From: Palleronia aestuarii
GTDB taxonomy: Bacteria > Pseudomonadota > Alphaproteobacteria > Rhodobacterales > Rhodobacteraceae
DNA length: 60,963 nt
Direction: 5' to 3'
NCBI RefSeq assembly: GCF_003253995.1
Contig: NZ_QKZL01000013.1
Location: forward strand, 34,669-95,631
Both the position numbers and the translations under genes were made by a program. The notes below the pieces were generated by a model, which did no database searches, was not told the DNA's origin, and worked only from the letters and a program-made list of their open reading frames with translations. How positions within the stretch are numbered: position 1 is the first letter of the stretch; the number at the start of each line of letters is the position of its first letter. This document shows positions 26,947 to 37,220 of this stretch, piece by piece.

Positions 26947-27947
26947 GCCGCCGCGTCGGCCTCCCGGCGGGCCTTCCGCCAGGCCTCCGGCGTCGTCCCC
27001 TCGCGGTCGCGGAAGGTGTGGATGAGGTGGGAGGCGTCGCAGAACCCCGTCTCCGCCGCGATCCGCGTCACCGAATGGGCGGAGCTCGACAGGAGGAACC
27101 GCACGTGATCGAGGCGCAGCCTGAGGAACGCCTCCGCGGGCGACATGCCGAGCGCGCGCGCGAAGTGCCGCTCGAGCTTGCGGCGCCCGACCCCCAGCCC
27201 CTCGGCGATGCGAGAGACGGGGGGGGCCAGGCCCAGCGATTGCTGCATGTGCAGGATCGCGCGGCGCACCAGCGGATCGGCGCTGTGCAGCTCCGAAGGC
27301 AGGCCCGGCTGCGGCTCGTCGGCCTGCATGGCCTCCTCGATGATCATGATGTGCAGGCTCTTCAGCGCGACGGACCGGCCCAGATGCCGCTCCACGAGCC
27401 AGGCGGCGAGATGCGCGGAGCTCGCCCCCCCCGAACAGGTCAGACGGTCGCGATCGACGACGAAGATCCGATCGGAAACCGGCACGAGCCCGTCGAACTG
27501 TTCGAGAAAGTCGCCGTGGTGGAACCAGCTCACGCAGCAGCGATATCCCTGCATTAGCCCCGCGCGGTGGAGCAGGAACGCCCCGGTGCAGAGCCCCACG
27601 AGCGGCACCCCCGCCGCGGCCGCCGCGTGCAGAAAATCCGTATGCTCGCGCGGCAAGGTGCCGCCCTCGTCGATCAGCCCCCCCACCACGACGATGTAGT
27701 CGAAGCGCTGCGGATCGCCCGGCCGCTCCTGCGGGCTCACCGTGACGCCGGAGCTCGACCGGATCGGCGCCATGTCATGCGCGAGCACGCTCCAGCGTGC
27801 GCGGATCGGGCGCGACCGGTCGCCCTCGTCCGCCGAAAGGCGCAGCATGTCCACGAAATTGGCGAAGGCCGACAAGGTGAAGTTCCGCGCCAGCAGGAAG
27901 CCCACGCGCAAGCCGGGATTGGGCGAGGAGGGAATCGTTTCAGGCAT
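26943..27947 (-). CDS. GlxA/GbdR-type AraC family transcriptional regulator
   Basis: This 334-residue regulator has an N-terminal DJ-1/PfpI-like amidase-fold domain ([35 protein letters not shown]) and a C-terminal AraC DNA-binding domain with two helix-turn-helix motifs ([38 protein letters not shown]). Domain order is that of GlxA and of GbdR, which activates betaine, dimethylglycine and carnitine catabolism in Pseudomonas. Start ATG 27947 is 97 bases from the divergent soxB start. That position supports a role in switching on the sarcosine oxidase operon; GbdR identity itself is inference. Confidence 0.85.
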   Translation of the reverse strand: MPETIPSSPNPGLRVGFLLARNFTLSAFANFVDMLRLSADEGDRSRPIRARWSVLAHDMAPIRSSSGVTVSPQERPGDPQRFDYIVVVGGLIDEGGTLPREHTDFLHAAAAAGVPLVGLCTGAFLLHRAGLMQGYRCCVSWFHHGDFLEQFDGLVPVSDRIFVVDRDRLTCSGGASSAHLAAWLVERHLGRSVALKSLHIMIIEEAMQADEPQPGLPSELHSADPLVRRAILHMQQSLGLAPPVSRIAEGLGVGRRKLERHFARALGMSPAEAFLRLRLDHVRFLLSSSAHSVTRIAAETGFCDASHLIHTFRDREGTTPEAWRKARREADAAA

Positions 27948-28044
27948 GTCGCGATCATACCGCATTTCTGACGCGCATCTACAGAACTCGCCGGTCGGTT
28001 CGTGGCAAACAGGCGGCAATCCCCGAATCGCGAGCGCCGTTCCC

Positions 28045-29298
28045 ATGACCCGTTTTTCCGCCTTCGCCCTCGTCAAGAATGCGCTGACCGGCCAGAAGGG
28101 CTGGGAGGCGCAATGGCCCGACAGCCAGCCCAAGCAGGAATACGACGTGGTCATCGTCGGTGCCGGCGGTCACGGCCTCGGAGCGGCCTACTACCTCGCC
28201 AAGGAGCACGGGATCACCAACGTCGCGGTGGTGGAGAAGGGTTGGCTCGGCGGCGGCAACACGGGGCGCAACACGACGATCATCCGCTCGAACTACCTCT
28301 ACGACGAGAGCGCGCGGCTCTACGACCACGCGCTCGACCTGTGGGAGGGGCTGAGCCAGGAGCTGAACTACAACGTCATGTTCTCCCGCCGGGGTGTCCT
28401 GATGCTCGCGCACAACGTCCACGACGTGCAGAGCTTCCAGCGCCACGTCCACGCCAACCGGCTGAACGGCGTCGACAACAAGTGGCTGACGCCGTGGGAG
28501 GCGAAGCAGTTCTGCCCGATCCTCAACATCGACCAGGATGCGCGCTATCCGGTCCTGGGCGCGGCTCTCCAGCGCCGCGCGGGCACCGCGCGCCACGACG
28601 CGGTCGCCTGGGGCTATGCGCGCGGGGCCGCGGCGCGCGGCGTCGACATCATCCAGAACTGCCCGGTGACCGCGATCCGCCGCGACGCCTCCGGACGCGT
28701 CGCGGGCGTGGAGACCGGGCGCGGCTTCATCCGCGCGAAGAAGGTCGCCGTCTCCGCCGCCGGCCACACCTCCGTGGTGATGGACAGCGCGGGCGTGCGC
28801 CTGCCGCTCGAGAGCTTCCCGCTCCAGGCGCTCGTGTCGGAGCCGGTGAAACCCTGCATGCCCTGCGTCGTGATGTCGAACGCGGTCCACGCCTACATGT
28901 CGCAATCCGACAAGGGCGAGCTCGTCATCGGCTCGGGCACCGACCAGTACACCTCCTATTCGCAGCGCGGCGGCCTGCCGCTCATCGAGCATACGCTGGC
29001 CGCGATCTGCGAGATCTTCCCGACCGTCACGCGGATGCGGATGCTGCGGAAATGGGGCGGCACGGTGGACGTGACCCCTGACCGCTCCGCGATCCTCGGC
29101 AAGACGCCGGTGCCGGGCCTCTACGTCAATTGCGGCTGGGGCACGGGCGGGTTCAAGGCGACGCCCGGCGCGGCCCACGTCCTCGCCTGGACCGTCGCCA
29201 AGGACGAGCCGCACCCGATCAACGCGCCCTTCACGCTCGAGCGCTTCACCAGCGGGCGTCTCATCGACGAGGCGGCCGCCGCCGCCGTCGCGCATTAA
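28045..29298 (+). CDS. soxB: Sarcosine oxidase beta subunit
   Basis: This 417-residue FAD/FMN subunit of the heterotetrameric enzyme oxidises sarcosine to glycine, passing formaldehyde units to folate. It has the dinucleotide motif [17 protein letters not shown] at about residue 36. His184 in [10 protein letters not shown] matches the position that carries covalent FMN in known enzymes. Late [12 protein letters not shown] is typical. ATG 28045 was chosen at the start of the conserved N-terminus ([14 protein letters not shown]). It is the first gene of soxBDAG and is divergent from the GlxA-type regulator. Confidence 0.95.
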   Translation: MTRFSAFALVKNALTGQKGWEAQWPDSQPKQEYDVVIVGAGGHGLGAAYYLAKEHGITNVAVVEKGWLGGGNTGRNTTIIRSNYLYDESARLYDHALDLWEGLSQELNYNVMFSRRGVLMLAHNVHDVQSFQRHVHANRLNGVDNKWLTPWEAKQFCPILNIDQDARYPVLGAALQRRAGTARHDAVAWGYARGAAARGVDIIQNCPVTAIRRDASGRVAGVETGRGFIRAKKVAVSAAGHTSVVMDSAGVRLPLESFPLQALVSEPVKPCMPCVVMSNAVHAYMSQSDKGELVIGSGTDQYTSYSQRGGLPLIEHTLAAICEIFPTVTRMRMLRKWGGTVDVTPDRSAILGKTPVPGLYVNCGWGTGGFKATPGAAHVLAWTVAKDEPHPINAPFTLERFTSGRLIDEAAAAAVAH

Positions 29299-29309
29299 GG
29301 GGTAACACC

Positions 29310-29609
29310 ATGCTGCTCATCCACTGCCCCTATTGCGACGAGACCCTGCCGGAGGCGGAATTCGCCTATGCGGGCGAGGCGCATGTCTCCCGCGCGGCCG
29401 TACCCTCGGAGGTCACGGACGAGGTCTGGCGCGATTTCCTCTTCTACCGTTCGAACGTGCGCGGACCGCATTACGAACGCTGGCGCCATGTTTACGGCTG
29501 CGGCCGGTTCTTCAACGCGGTCCGCGACACGGTGTCCGACCGGTTCCTCACCACCTACGAGGCGGGCGCGCCGAAGCCTGCCCTCACCGATCTCGAGGGC
29601 CAGAAATGA
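29310..29609 (+). CDS. soxD: Sarcosine oxidase delta subunit
   Basis: This 99-residue zinc-binding small subunit has the cysteine pair HCPYC at residues 5-9, and HVYGCGRFFN supplies later ligands. RGPHYERWRHVYGC is diagnostic of SoxD. It starts 11 bases after soxB, and its TGA overlaps the soxA ATG. The size agrees with the family (about 90-100 residues). Confidence 0.95.
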   Translation: MLLIHCPYCDETLPEAEFAYAGEAHVSRAAVPSEVTDEVWRDFLFYRSNVRGPHYERWRHVYGCGRFFNAVRDTVSDRFLTTYEAGAPKPALTDLEGQK

Positions 29610-32596
29610 GCTACCGCATCCCGGGCCGTGGCCGGGTCGACCATGCCGATCCCGTCCGCTTCACCTTCGACGGCAAGAGCCTGAAGGGCCTCAGGGGCGA
29701 CACGCTCGCCTCCGCCCTGCTCGCGAACGGCATCCACCTCGTCGGGCGGTCCTTCAAGTACCATCGCCCGCGCGGCATCGTCACCGCCGGATCCGACGAT
29801 CCGAACGCGCTCGTGGAGACCTCCCGCGACAGCGGCCGGTTCGAGCCCAATACCCGCGCCACGGTGCAGGAGCTTCGGAGCGGTCTCGCGGCCGAGAGCC
29901 AGAACCGCTTCCCGACGCTTGAGTACGACGTGGGCGAGGTCAACAACCTCCTCGCGCCGCTCTTCTCCGCGGGCTTCTACTACAAGACCTTCATGTGGCC
30001 GCGGAACTTCTGGGACAAGGTCTACGAGCCGGTGATCCGCCGCGCCGCGGGCCTAGGCCGCGCACCGACGGAGGTCGATCCAGACCACTACGCTTCCCGC
30101 TACGCCCATGTGGACGTGCTCGTGGCGGGCGCCGGTCCGGCGGGGATCGCCGCGGCGCTCGCTGCGGCCCGTTCGGGCGCCTCGGTGATGCTCGTCGACG
30201 AGAATTCGGAGATCGGCGGCTCGCTTCTCTCCGAGCCCGGCGTGGAGATCGGCGGCACCCCCGCCTGGGACTGGCTCGCAGACGCCGCGGCGGAACTCGA
30301 GGCGCTCGGCGTGCAGGTCCTGCCCCGCACCATCGCGATGGGCTATTACCACCAGAACATGGTGGGCCTCTGCCAGCGCGTGACCGACCACCTCGACACC
30401 GTGCCCGCCAACGCCCCGCGGGAGCGGATGTGGCGGGTGCGTGCCGCCCGCGTCGTGCTCGCGCAGGGTGCGCAGGAAAAGCCGCTCGTCTTCGACGGCA
30501 ACGACCGGCCCGGCGTGATGCTCGCGGGCGCGGCGCAGACCTTCCTCAACCGCTTCGGCGTGCGGGTCTGCGATCGCGGCGTGGTCGTCACCTCGCATGA
30601 CAGCGCCTATCATGCCGCCTTCGACCTTGCCGATGCGGGCGCCGTGATCGCGGCCATCGTGGACACCCGCTCGGAGATCCGCGACGATCTGCGGTCGGAA
30701 GCCCGCGCCCGCGGGATCGAGGTGCTCGCGAGCCATACCGTGACGGGCACGAAGGGTCGGCTCCGGATCAAGTCGGTCCGCGTCAATCCGGTGGCCTCGG
30801 GCCGCGTCCTGTCGCCCCGCACGCTCTTTTGCGACGCGCTCCTCATGTCGGGCGGTTGGACGCCCGCACTGCACCTCTTCTCCCACACCAAGGGCGGGCT
30901 CGCCTGGGACGCGGAGGCACAGACCTTCCTGCCCGACCGCAAGACCGAGAATTGCGAGATCGCGGGCGCGGGCCGCGGCCTCTGGGGGATCGGTGCCGCG
31001 CTCGCCGACGGCGCGAAGGCCGGGGCGGAGGCCGCAGGCGCCCTGGGCCGGGAGGCGACGACGCCCGAGTTCGACGTGACGACGGACCGCGCGGGCACCG
31101 GCCGGGCGCACGAAGAGCTGCCCACCGACCGCAATCCGTCCCGCGTCCGGGCCTTCGTCGACTTCCAGAACGACGTGACCGCCAAGGATATCCGCCTCGC
31201 CGTGCGCGAGGGGATGCGCTCGATCGAGCACGTGAAGCGCTACACCACCACCGGGATGGCGACCGACCAGGGGAAGCTCTCGAACATCAACGGGCTGATG
31301 ATCGCGGCCGACGCGCTCGGCAAGACGCCGCCCGAAGTGGGGCTCACCACCTTCCGCCCGCCCTACACGCCCACCACCTTCGGCGCCTTCGCGGGCTACC
31401 ATCGCGGCGCGCATTTCGAGGTGACGCGCAAGACCCCGATCGACCCCTGGGCCGAGGCGCACGGCGCGGTCTTCGAGCCGGTGGCGCAGTGGCGTCGCGC
31501 CCGCTATTTCCCCCAAGGGGAGGAGGACATGGACGCGGCGGTCGAGCGCGAATGCCGCGCCACCCGCGCCTCCGTCGGCATCTTCGACGCCTCCACCCTG
31601 GGCAAGATCGAGGTGACGGGCCCCGACGCGGTGGAGTTCATGAACCGCGTCTACACCAACCCCTGGACGAAGCTCGCACCCGGCAAGCTGCGCTACGGCG
31701 TGCTCCTGGGCGATGACGGCTACGTTCGCGACGACGGGGTGATCGGGCGCATCTCCGAGCATCAGTTCCACGTCACCACCACGACGGGCGGCGCGGCGCG
31801 GGTGCTCAATACGATGGAGGATTACCTCCAGACCGAATGGCCCGACCTCGACGTCTGGCTCACCTCCACGACGGAGCAATGGGCCGTCGTCGCGCTGAAC
31901 GGCCCGAACGCGCGCAAGGTCCTCGAGCCGCTCGTCGAGGGGCTCGACATCTCGAACGCGGCCTTCCCGATGATGTCGGTCGCGGACTGCACCGTCGCGG
32001 GCCTTCCCGCCCGGCTCTTCCGCCTGTCGTTCACGGGCGAACTCGGCTACGAGATCAACGTCCCCGCCCGTCACGGCCTCGCGCTCTGGGAGGCGCTGAT
32101 GACGGCCGGTGCGCCGCACGGCATCACCCCCTACGGGACGGAAAGCATGCATCTCCTGCGCGCGGAGAAGGGCTTCATCATCGTGGGCCAGGACACCGAC
32201 GGCACGGTCTCCCCGCAGGATGCGGGGCTCGGCTGGGCGCTCGGCTCGAAGAAGGCGGACTTCATCGGCATGCGCGGTCTGCAGCGTCCCGACCTCGTGG
32301 CCAAGGGGCGCAAGCAACTCGTGGGGCTCCTGACCGAGGACGGCGCGGTCAAGCTCGAGGAGGGTGCGCAGATCACGGCGGAGCGCGACGCGCCGCTGCC
32401 CCGCGCGATGATCGGCCACGTCACCTCGTCCTACCGCAGCCCGGCGCTCGGTCGCTCCATCGCGATGGCGCTCGTCAAGGACGGTCACGACCGGATGGGA
32501 GAGATCGTCTACATCCCGATGGAGAACGAGGTGATCGCCGCCCGGATCGCGTCGGCGAACTTCTACGATCCCGATGGCGGACGGGCCAAGGCCTGA
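29606..32596 (+). CDS. soxA: Sarcosine oxidase alpha subunit
   Basis: This 996-residue large subunit has an N-terminal ferredoxin-like segment (FTFDGKSLKGLRGDTLASALLA), an NAD-binding core with VLVAGAGPAGIAAALAA, and a C-terminal GcvT-like folate-binding half (about residues 600-996, with TLGKIEVTGPDAVEFMNRVY and GELGYEINVPARHG). The folate domain receives the one-carbon unit from sarcosine. The start overlaps the soxD stop. A long open frame exists on the opposite strand, but it has no domain and is an artefact of high GC content. Confidence 0.95.
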   Translation: MSYRIPGRGRVDHADPVRFTFDGKSLKGLRGDTLASALLANGIHLVGRSFKYHRPRGIVTAGSDDPNALVETSRDSGRFEPNTRATVQELRSGLAAESQNRFPTLEYDVGEVNNLLAPLFSAGFYYKTFMWPRNFWDKVYEPVIRRAAGLGRAPTEVDPDHYASRYAHVDVLVAGAGPAGIAAALAAARSGASVMLVDENSEIGGSLLSEPGVEIGGTPAWDWLADAAAELEALGVQVLPRTIAMGYYHQNMVGLCQRVTDHLDTVPANAPRERMWRVRAARVVLAQGAQEKPLVFDGNDRPGVMLAGAAQTFLNRFGVRVCDRGVVVTSHDSAYHAAFDLADAGAVIAAIVDTRSEIRDDLRSEARARGIEVLASHTVTGTKGRLRIKSVRVNPVASGRVLSPRTLFCDALLMSGGWTPALHLFSHTKGGLAWDAEAQTFLPDRKTENCEIAGAGRGLWGIGAALADGAKAGAEAAGALGREATTPEFDVTTDRAGTGRAHEELPTDRNPSRVRAFVDFQNDVTAKDIRLAVREGMRSIEHVKRYTTTGMATDQGKLSNINGLMIAADALGKTPPEVGLTTFRPPYTPTTFGAFAGYHRGAHFEVTRKTPIDPWAEAHGAVFEPVAQWRRARYFPQGEEDMDAAVERECRATRASVGIFDASTLGKIEVTGPDAVEFMNRVYTNPWTKLAPGKLRYGVLLGDDGYVRDDGVIGRISEHQFHVTTTTGGAARVLNTMEDYLQTEWPDLDVWLTSTTEQWAVVALNGPNARKVLEPLVEGLDISNAAFPMMSVADCTVAGLPARLFRLSFTGELGYEINVPARHGLALWEALMTAGAPHGITPYGTESMHLLRAEKGFIIVGQDTDGTVSPQDAGLGWALGSKKADFIGMRGLQRPDLVAKGRKQLVGLLTEDGAVKLEEGAQITAERDAPLPRAMIGHVTSSYRSPALGRSIAMALVKDGHDRMGEIVYIPMENEVIAARIASANFYDPDGGRAKA

Positions 32597-32609
32597 GAGG
32601 AATTCAGCG

Positions 32610-33143
32610 ATGAACACCGACACGGAAACCCGCCCGACCGCCGCGCGCGTCGAACCGCTGCCGCCTGAGGCGCGCTTCTCGCTCCGCGCCCGCGCGCATC
32701 ATCTCGACCGGATCTCGGAGGCGCTCTGGGTCGGCGTACCGCGCCGGATCGGCGACATCGCCGAGAACGACGCACGCCGCGCGGTCTGCCTCGGCCCCGA
32801 CGAATGGCTCCTCACGCTGCCGGAGGATCAGGGCGCGGGCCTGAAGGCGCGCATGGCGGAGATCCGGCATGACGCGCCCCATGCGCTCGCCGACATCTCC
32901 GACCGGGAGCTCTGCTACCGCATCTCGGGGCCCGGCGCCGCCCAGATCGTCGCGATGGGCTGCCCGCGCGACCTGCGCGCGCTCGTCACCGGACGCGCCG
33001 TCCGCACGGTCTTCGACGGGGCGAGCGTGATCCTCTGGCGGGAGGCGGAGGACAGCTTCCGCCTCGACATCTGGCGCTCCTTCGCGCCCCATGCGCTGGC
33101 CCTCGTGGAGACCGGGATCGAGGAGCTGCGCGCCGGTCTCTGA
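32610..33143 (+). CDS. soxG: Sarcosine oxidase gamma subunit
   Basis: This 177-residue small subunit has the conserved features WVGVPRRIGDI, CLGPDEWLLTLPE, DISDREL and IWRSFAPHALALVE of the SoxG/GcvT-related family. ATG 32610 follows GAGAGGA. It closes the sox operon, and serine deaminase follows after 65 bases in the same direction. Confidence 0.93.
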   Translation: MNTDTETRPTAARVEPLPPEARFSLRARAHHLDRISEALWVGVPRRIGDIAENDARRAVCLGPDEWLLTLPEDQGAGLKARMAEIRHDAPHALADISDRELCYRISGPGAAQIVAMGCPRDLRALVTGRAVRTVFDGASVILWREAEDSFRLDIWRSFAPHALALVETGIEELRAGL

Positions 33144-33208
33144 GGGTTGCGGCCCGCGCTCCGCGCCCCCACCATCGGGGAGATGCCCCCCGCAAGAGAG
33201 GTCTGCCC

Positions 33209-34615
33209 ATGTTCGTCTCCGTCTTCGAGCTCTTCAAGCTCGGCATCGGCCCCTCCTCCTCGCACACGATGGGGCCGATGGTCGCCGCCGAACGTTTCCT
33301 CGCCGATCTTCGCGGTGGCGCGGAATTCATTCCCGGCGCAGGGGCGGCGGCGGCGATCAAGGTCTCGCTCCACGGCTCGCTCGCCTTCACCGGCAAAGGC
33401 CACGCGACCGACCGCGCGGTGATGCTGGGGCTTCTGGGCTTCGATCCCGCGACGCTCGATCCCGACGAGGCAGAGGCGGCGCTGGCGCGGCTGCACGAGA
33501 CGCACAGGCTCGAACCTGAAGGCCTGCCGGCCCTGACCTTCGATCCGGCGAGCGATCTCACCTTCGATTACGGCCCGGCCCTGCCGCTCCACGCGAACGG
33601 CCTCGTCATCCGCGCCTTCGACGGGCGCGGCGCCCCGGCGCTCACCCGCACTTACTATTCCGTCGGCGGCGGCTTCGTGCGGACGGAGGAGGAGCTGCGC
33701 ATCGATCGCGCGCGGGAGGGCGACCGGTCCGGTCCCGATCCCCGGATCCCCTACCCCTTCGCCACGGCGCGCGAGATGCTGGCCATGGGCCGCACCTCGG
33801 GCCTCTCGATCGCGGAGATGAAGCGCGCGAACGAGGCGGCGCAGAAATCCCGCGAAGAGATCGACGAAGGCCTCGACCGCATTTCGGGCGCGATGGATGC
33901 CTGCATCGACCGCGGGCTCAACGAGGGCGGCATCCTGCCCGGCGGGCTCAAGGTCCGCCGCCGTGCCAAGGACATCCACGAGAAGCTGCGGGCGGAGGAA
34001 TTCAGCAACCAGAAGCTGCCCCACGCGGGCAACGAATGGCTGGGTCTTTACGCCATGGCCGTCAACGAGGAGAACGCGGCCGGCGGCAAGGTCGTGACCG
34101 CCCCCACGAACGGCGCGGCGGGCACCGTCCCGGCGGTGCTGCGCTACTGGCGCGATCAATGCGGCGGGCTCACCGACGACAAGCGGCGCGACTTCCTGCT
34201 GACCGCGGCCGCGATCGGCGGCATCCTCAAGTCGAACGCCTCGATCTCGGGCGCGGAGGTGGGCTGCCAAGGCGAGGTCGGCAGCGCCTCGGCGATGGCC
34301 GCGGCCGGTCTCTGCGCCATCCAGGGCGGCACCAACGAGCAGATCGAGAACGCCGCGGAGATCGCGCTGGAACACCATCTCGGCATGACCTGCGATCCGG
34401 CCGCGGGCCTCGTTCAGGTGCCCTGCATCGAGAGGAACGCGCTCGGCGCCATCAAGGCCGTCTCCGCCGCGGCGCTGGCGCTTCGGGGCGACGGCACGCA
34501 TTTCATGCCGCTCGACAATTGCATCAAGGTCATGCTCGAGACCGGGCGCGACATGAATGTGAAGTACAAGGAAACCTCGACGGGCGGCATCGCGGTCAAC
34601 CTGCCGGAGTGCTGA
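33209..34615 (+). CDS. sdaA: L-serine ammonia-lyase, iron-sulfur type
   Basis: This 468-residue single-chain enzyme with fused beta and alpha domains converts L-serine to pyruvate and ammonia. SSSHTMGPM at residues 16-24 begins the beta domain. Cys353 ([10 protein letters not shown]), Cys395 and Cys406 ([19 protein letters not shown]) are the three cluster ligands expected for the 4Fe-4S site. Located after soxBDAG, it would take serine made from sarcosine-derived glycine and one-carbon units into central metabolism. This pairing is common in roseobacters. Confidence 0.95.
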   Translation: MFVSVFELFKLGIGPSSSHTMGPMVAAERFLADLRGGAEFIPGAGAAAAIKVSLHGSLAFTGKGHATDRAVMLGLLGFDPATLDPDEAEAALARLHETHRLEPEGLPALTFDPASDLTFDYGPALPLHANGLVIRAFDGRGAPALTRTYYSVGGGFVRTEEELRIDRAREGDRSGPDPRIPYPFATAREMLAMGRTSGLSIAEMKRANEAAQKSREEIDEGLDRISGAMDACIDRGLNEGGILPGGLKVRRRAKDIHEKLRAEEFSNQKLPHAGNEWLGLYAMAVNEENAAGGKVVTAPTNGAAGTVPAVLRYWRDQCGGLTDDKRRDFLLTAAAIGGILKSNASISGAEVGCQGEVGSASAMAAAGLCAIQGGTNEQIENAAEIALEHHLGMTCDPAAGLVQVPCIERNALGAIKAVSAAALALRGDGTHFMPLDNCIKVMLETGRDMNVKYKETSTGGIAVNLPEC

Positions 34616-34683
34616 CACCCCGGCGGCGCGGTGGGGGGCGCTGACGTATCGCCTTTGCCCGATCCCCCTGCTACGCTTCCTCC

Positions 34684-35151
34684 ATGATCACGCAGAAGAT
34701 GAAGTACGCCCTGAAGGCGGTGATGGTGCTCGGAGACGAGAAGGCCGCCGGGGGACGGGCGATGCGGATCGAGGAGATCGCGACGCGGTCCGGCGCGCCG
34801 AAGCGGTTTCTCGAACACATCCTCCTGGAGGTAAAGCGCGCCGGGATCGTCGGCTCGATCCGCGGACGCTCCGGCGGCTACATCCTGATCAAGGAGCCTG
34901 CGCAGATCTCGATCCCGAACCTCATGCGGCTGATCGACGGGCCGATCGCCCCCCTGCCCTGCCTGTCGCGCATCGCCTACCAGCGCTGCGAGGATTGCAC
35001 CGACGAGGCGACCTGCCGGATCCGCAGGTCCTTCTCCGAGCTCTTCTGGACCTATCTGGTGATGATCGAATCGCTGACGCTCGCGGATCTCCTGCGGGGC
35101 GACGCGGCGGGCGAGATGATACCGCTCGTCGCACCCGGGGCCGAAGCCTGA
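34684..35151 (+). CDS. Rrf2-family transcriptional regulator
   Basis: This 155-residue winged-helix regulator has a recognition region around residues 30-65 (IEEIATRSGAPKRFLEHIL, VGSIRGRSGGYILIK). Cys93, Cys102, Cys105 and Cys111 lie in CLSRIAYQRCEDCTDEATC; three or four of them could bind an Fe-S cluster as in IscR, or sense thiols or sulfide. It precedes the sulfate transporter operon in the same direction. A set of inverted and direct half-sites lies between the two (35211-35257). Control of sulfate uptake is therefore likely, by analogy with Rrf2 proteins such as CymR, but not demonstrated. Confidence 0.87.
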   Translation: MITQKMKYALKAVMVLGDEKAAGGRAMRIEEIATRSGAPKRFLEHILLEVKRAGIVGSIRGRSGGYILIKEPAQISIPNLMRLIDGPIAPLPCLSRIAYQRCEDCTDEATCRIRRSFSELFWTYLVMIESLTLADLLRGDAAGEMIPLVAPGAEA

Positions 35152-35313
35152 TCTAACCTATTGCCGCAACTGGTTTTCGGCCCACACAACGGCTGCGCCC
35201 GTCCTCCTATAAATCACGATATTTCCTACCGTGATTTTGTTCTTGCTTAATCACGATAAGAACTATCAAGATTATGTCGTAAGCACCGCCTGCCAACGGA
35301 AGGATGCCATACC
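35152..35313 (+). promoter_or_regulatory. Leader of the sulfate transporter operon with three AATCACGAT half-sites
   Basis: AAATCACG at 35211-35218 and CGTGATTT at 35230-35237 form a perfect 8-base inverted repeat with an 11-base spacer. A third half-site, AATCACGAT, at 35249-35257 lies 37 bases from the first (35212-35220). The segment is AT-rich against its surroundings. TATAAAT at 35208-35214 could be a -10 element overlapped by the first half-site, which would suit repression. The regulator next door is the likely binder; this is inference. Confidence 0.6.
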
Positions 35314-36384
35314 ATGTCCACCGCGATCCAGATCGTCGACCCGCTCTCCGGGCGCCCTCCCCGTTCCGCCCCTCTCCCGCCGACCGCCTCCGGTTTGCGG
35401 CCCCTCGCGCTCACGACGCTCATGGCGAGCGCCATCGCCCTCGGCGCGGCCACGGACCTCAGGGCCGAGACGCTCCTCAACGTCAGCTACGACCCGACGC
35501 GGGAATTCTACCGCGACTACGACGCCGCCTTCGCCGCATGGTGGGAGGCCGAGGGCCACGAGGCGCCGACGCTCGAAACGAGCCACGGCGGATCGGGCGC
35601 GCAGGCCCGCGCGGTGATCGACGGGCTGGACGCGCAGGTGGTGACGCTCGCGCTCGCCTCCGACATCGACCAGATCGCGACGGCGGGAAAGCTGCCCGCC
35701 GATTGGCAATCCGCCCTGCCCCACAATGCCGCGCCCTACACCTCGACGATCGTGTTCCTCGTGCGCGAGGGCAATCCCGAGGGGATCGAGGATTGGGACG
35801 ACATCGTCGGCGACGGCGTCGAGGTGATCACCCCCAACCCCAAGACCTCGGGCGGGGCGCGCTGGAACTACCTCGCCGCCTGGGCCTGGGCGGAGAAGGA
35901 CGACCGCGACCCGGAGGGCTTCGTGCGCGAGCTCTACCGCCACGTCCCCGTCCTCGATTCGGGCGCGCGCGGGGCCACCACCACCTTCGCGCAGCGCGGC
36001 ATCGGCGACGTCCTCCTCGCTTGGGAGAACGAGGCCTATCTCGCCCTGGAACAGATGGGCGAGGACCAGTTCGACATCGTCGTCCCCTCCGTTTCGATGC
36101 GCGCGGAGCCGCCCGTGGCGCTCCTCGAGGCCAATATCGCCGACGACGAGGAACGCGCGCTCGCCACCGCCTATCTGGAGCATCTCTACTCCCCCGAGGC
36201 GCAGGCGCTCGCGTTCAAGCATTTCTACCGCGGTTGGGACAGCTCCGCGGCCGATCCCGAGGACGTCGCCCGCCTGCCCGATCTCGATCTCGTCGGTATC
36301 GAGGAGATGGGCGGCTGGGCCGAGGTGCAGCCGCGCCATTTCGGACAGGGCGGCATCTTCGACCAGATCTACGTCGGGCAATGA
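35314..36384 (+). CDS. cysP: Sulfate ABC transporter substrate-binding protein
   Basis: This 356-residue periplasmic sulfate/thiosulfate-binding protein has the mature start ETLLNVSYDPTREFYRDYD and the ligand-loop residues SHGGSGAQARAVIDG, plus NPKTSGGARWNYLAAW, all conserved in Sbp/CysP. The N-terminus is unusually long: about 30 polar, proline-rich residues precede the hydrophobic signal core (PLALTTLMASAIALGAA). No later ATG gives a better signal. Its TGA overlaps the cysT ATG. The symbol could equally be sbp. Confidence 0.92.
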   Translation: MSTAIQIVDPLSGRPPRSAPLPPTASGLRPLALTTLMASAIALGAATDLRAETLLNVSYDPTREFYRDYDAAFAAWWEAEGHEAPTLETSHGGSGAQARAVIDGLDAQVVTLALASDIDQIATAGKLPADWQSALPHNAAPYTSTIVFLVREGNPEGIEDWDDIVGDGVEVITPNPKTSGGARWNYLAAWAWAEKDDRDPEGFVRELYRHVPVLDSGARGATTTFAQRGIGDVLLAWENEAYLALEQMGEDQFDIVVPSVSMRAEPPVALLEANIADDEERALATAYLEHLYSPEAQALAFKHFYRGWDSSAADPEDVARLPDLDLVGIEEMGGWAEVQPRHFGQGGIFDQIYVGQ

Positions 36385-37220
36385 GGGCGCTCTTCCTCCC
36401 GCGGCGCTCGCCCATGCCGGGCTTCGGCCTGTCGATGGGCGTGACGGTCACGATGCTCTCGCTCGTCGTGCTCCTGCCCGTGGGCGCGCTCCTCTGGAAG
36501 GGCGCGAGCTTCGGCGCGACAAACCTCTGGGAGGTCGTGAACCGCCCCCGCGTCTGGCAGGCGCTTCTCCTGTCGTTCCGCCTCTCGGCCCTCGCGGCGC
36601 TCTTCAACCTCGCCTTCGGCATCCTGCTCGCCTGGGTGCTCGTGCGCTACCGCTTTGCAGGACGGCGTCTTCTCGACGCCGCGGTCGACCTGCCCTTCGC
36701 GCTGCCCACGGCCGTGGCGGGGATCGCGCTCACCGCACTCTACGCCCCGAACGGCCTCTTCGGCGCGCTCGCGGCCGAGATCGGCTGGCGCATCGCCTAT
36801 TCCCAGTGGGGCATCTTCCTCGCGCTCGTCTTCGTGGGCCTGCCCTTCGTCGTGCGCAGCGTCCAGCCGGTGCTGGAGGACATGGACCGCGAGGTCGAGG
36901 AGGCCTCGGCCACGCTCGGCGCCTCTCGCTGGCGCACGATCACCCGCGTCGTGCTGCCCGTGATCATGCCGGCCGCGCTGACGGGCTTCGCGCTGTCGCT
37001 CGCCCGCGCGGTCGGCGAATACGGATCGGTGATCTTCATCGCGGGCAACATCCCCATGAAGACGGAGATCGCCCCGCTCCTCATCGTCATCCAGCTCGAG
37101 GAGTTCAATTACGACGGCGCCACCGCGATCGGCATCGCGATGCTCGTCCTCTCCTTCACCCTGCTGCTCGTCATCAATCTCGTCCAGATCTGGAGCCGAC
37201 GGAGGATCGGATATGTCTGA
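36381..37220 (+). CDS. cysT: Sulfate ABC transporter permease CysT
   Basis: This 279-residue permease has about six membrane helices. DLPFALPTAVAGIALTALY and the ATPase-contact loop EEASATLGASRWRTITRVVLP are standard for CysT/CysU. It starts at ATG 36381 overlapping the binding-protein stop. The stop overlaps the start of a small downstream frame rather than cysW directly. Confidence 0.94.
   Translation: MRALFLPRRSPMPGFGLSMGVTVTMLSLVVLLPVGALLWKGASFGATNLWEVVNRPRVWQALLLSFRLSALAALFNLAFGILLAWVLVRYRFAGRRLLDAAVDLPFALPTAVAGIALTALYAPNGLFGALAAEIGWRIAYSQWGIFLALVFVGLPFVVRSVQPVLEDMDREVEEASATLGASRWRTITRVVLPVIMPAALTGFALSLARAVGEYGSVIFIAGNIPMKTEIAPLLIVIQLEEFNYDGATAIGIAMLVLSFTLLLVINLVQIWSRRRIGYV

Noticed and set aside
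30053-32623. 856-codon open frame on the strand opposite soxA
   Set aside because: It is fully antisense to a clear gene, has no domain and is rich in His/Arg/Gly/Asp, as expected for shadow frames in high-GC DNA.
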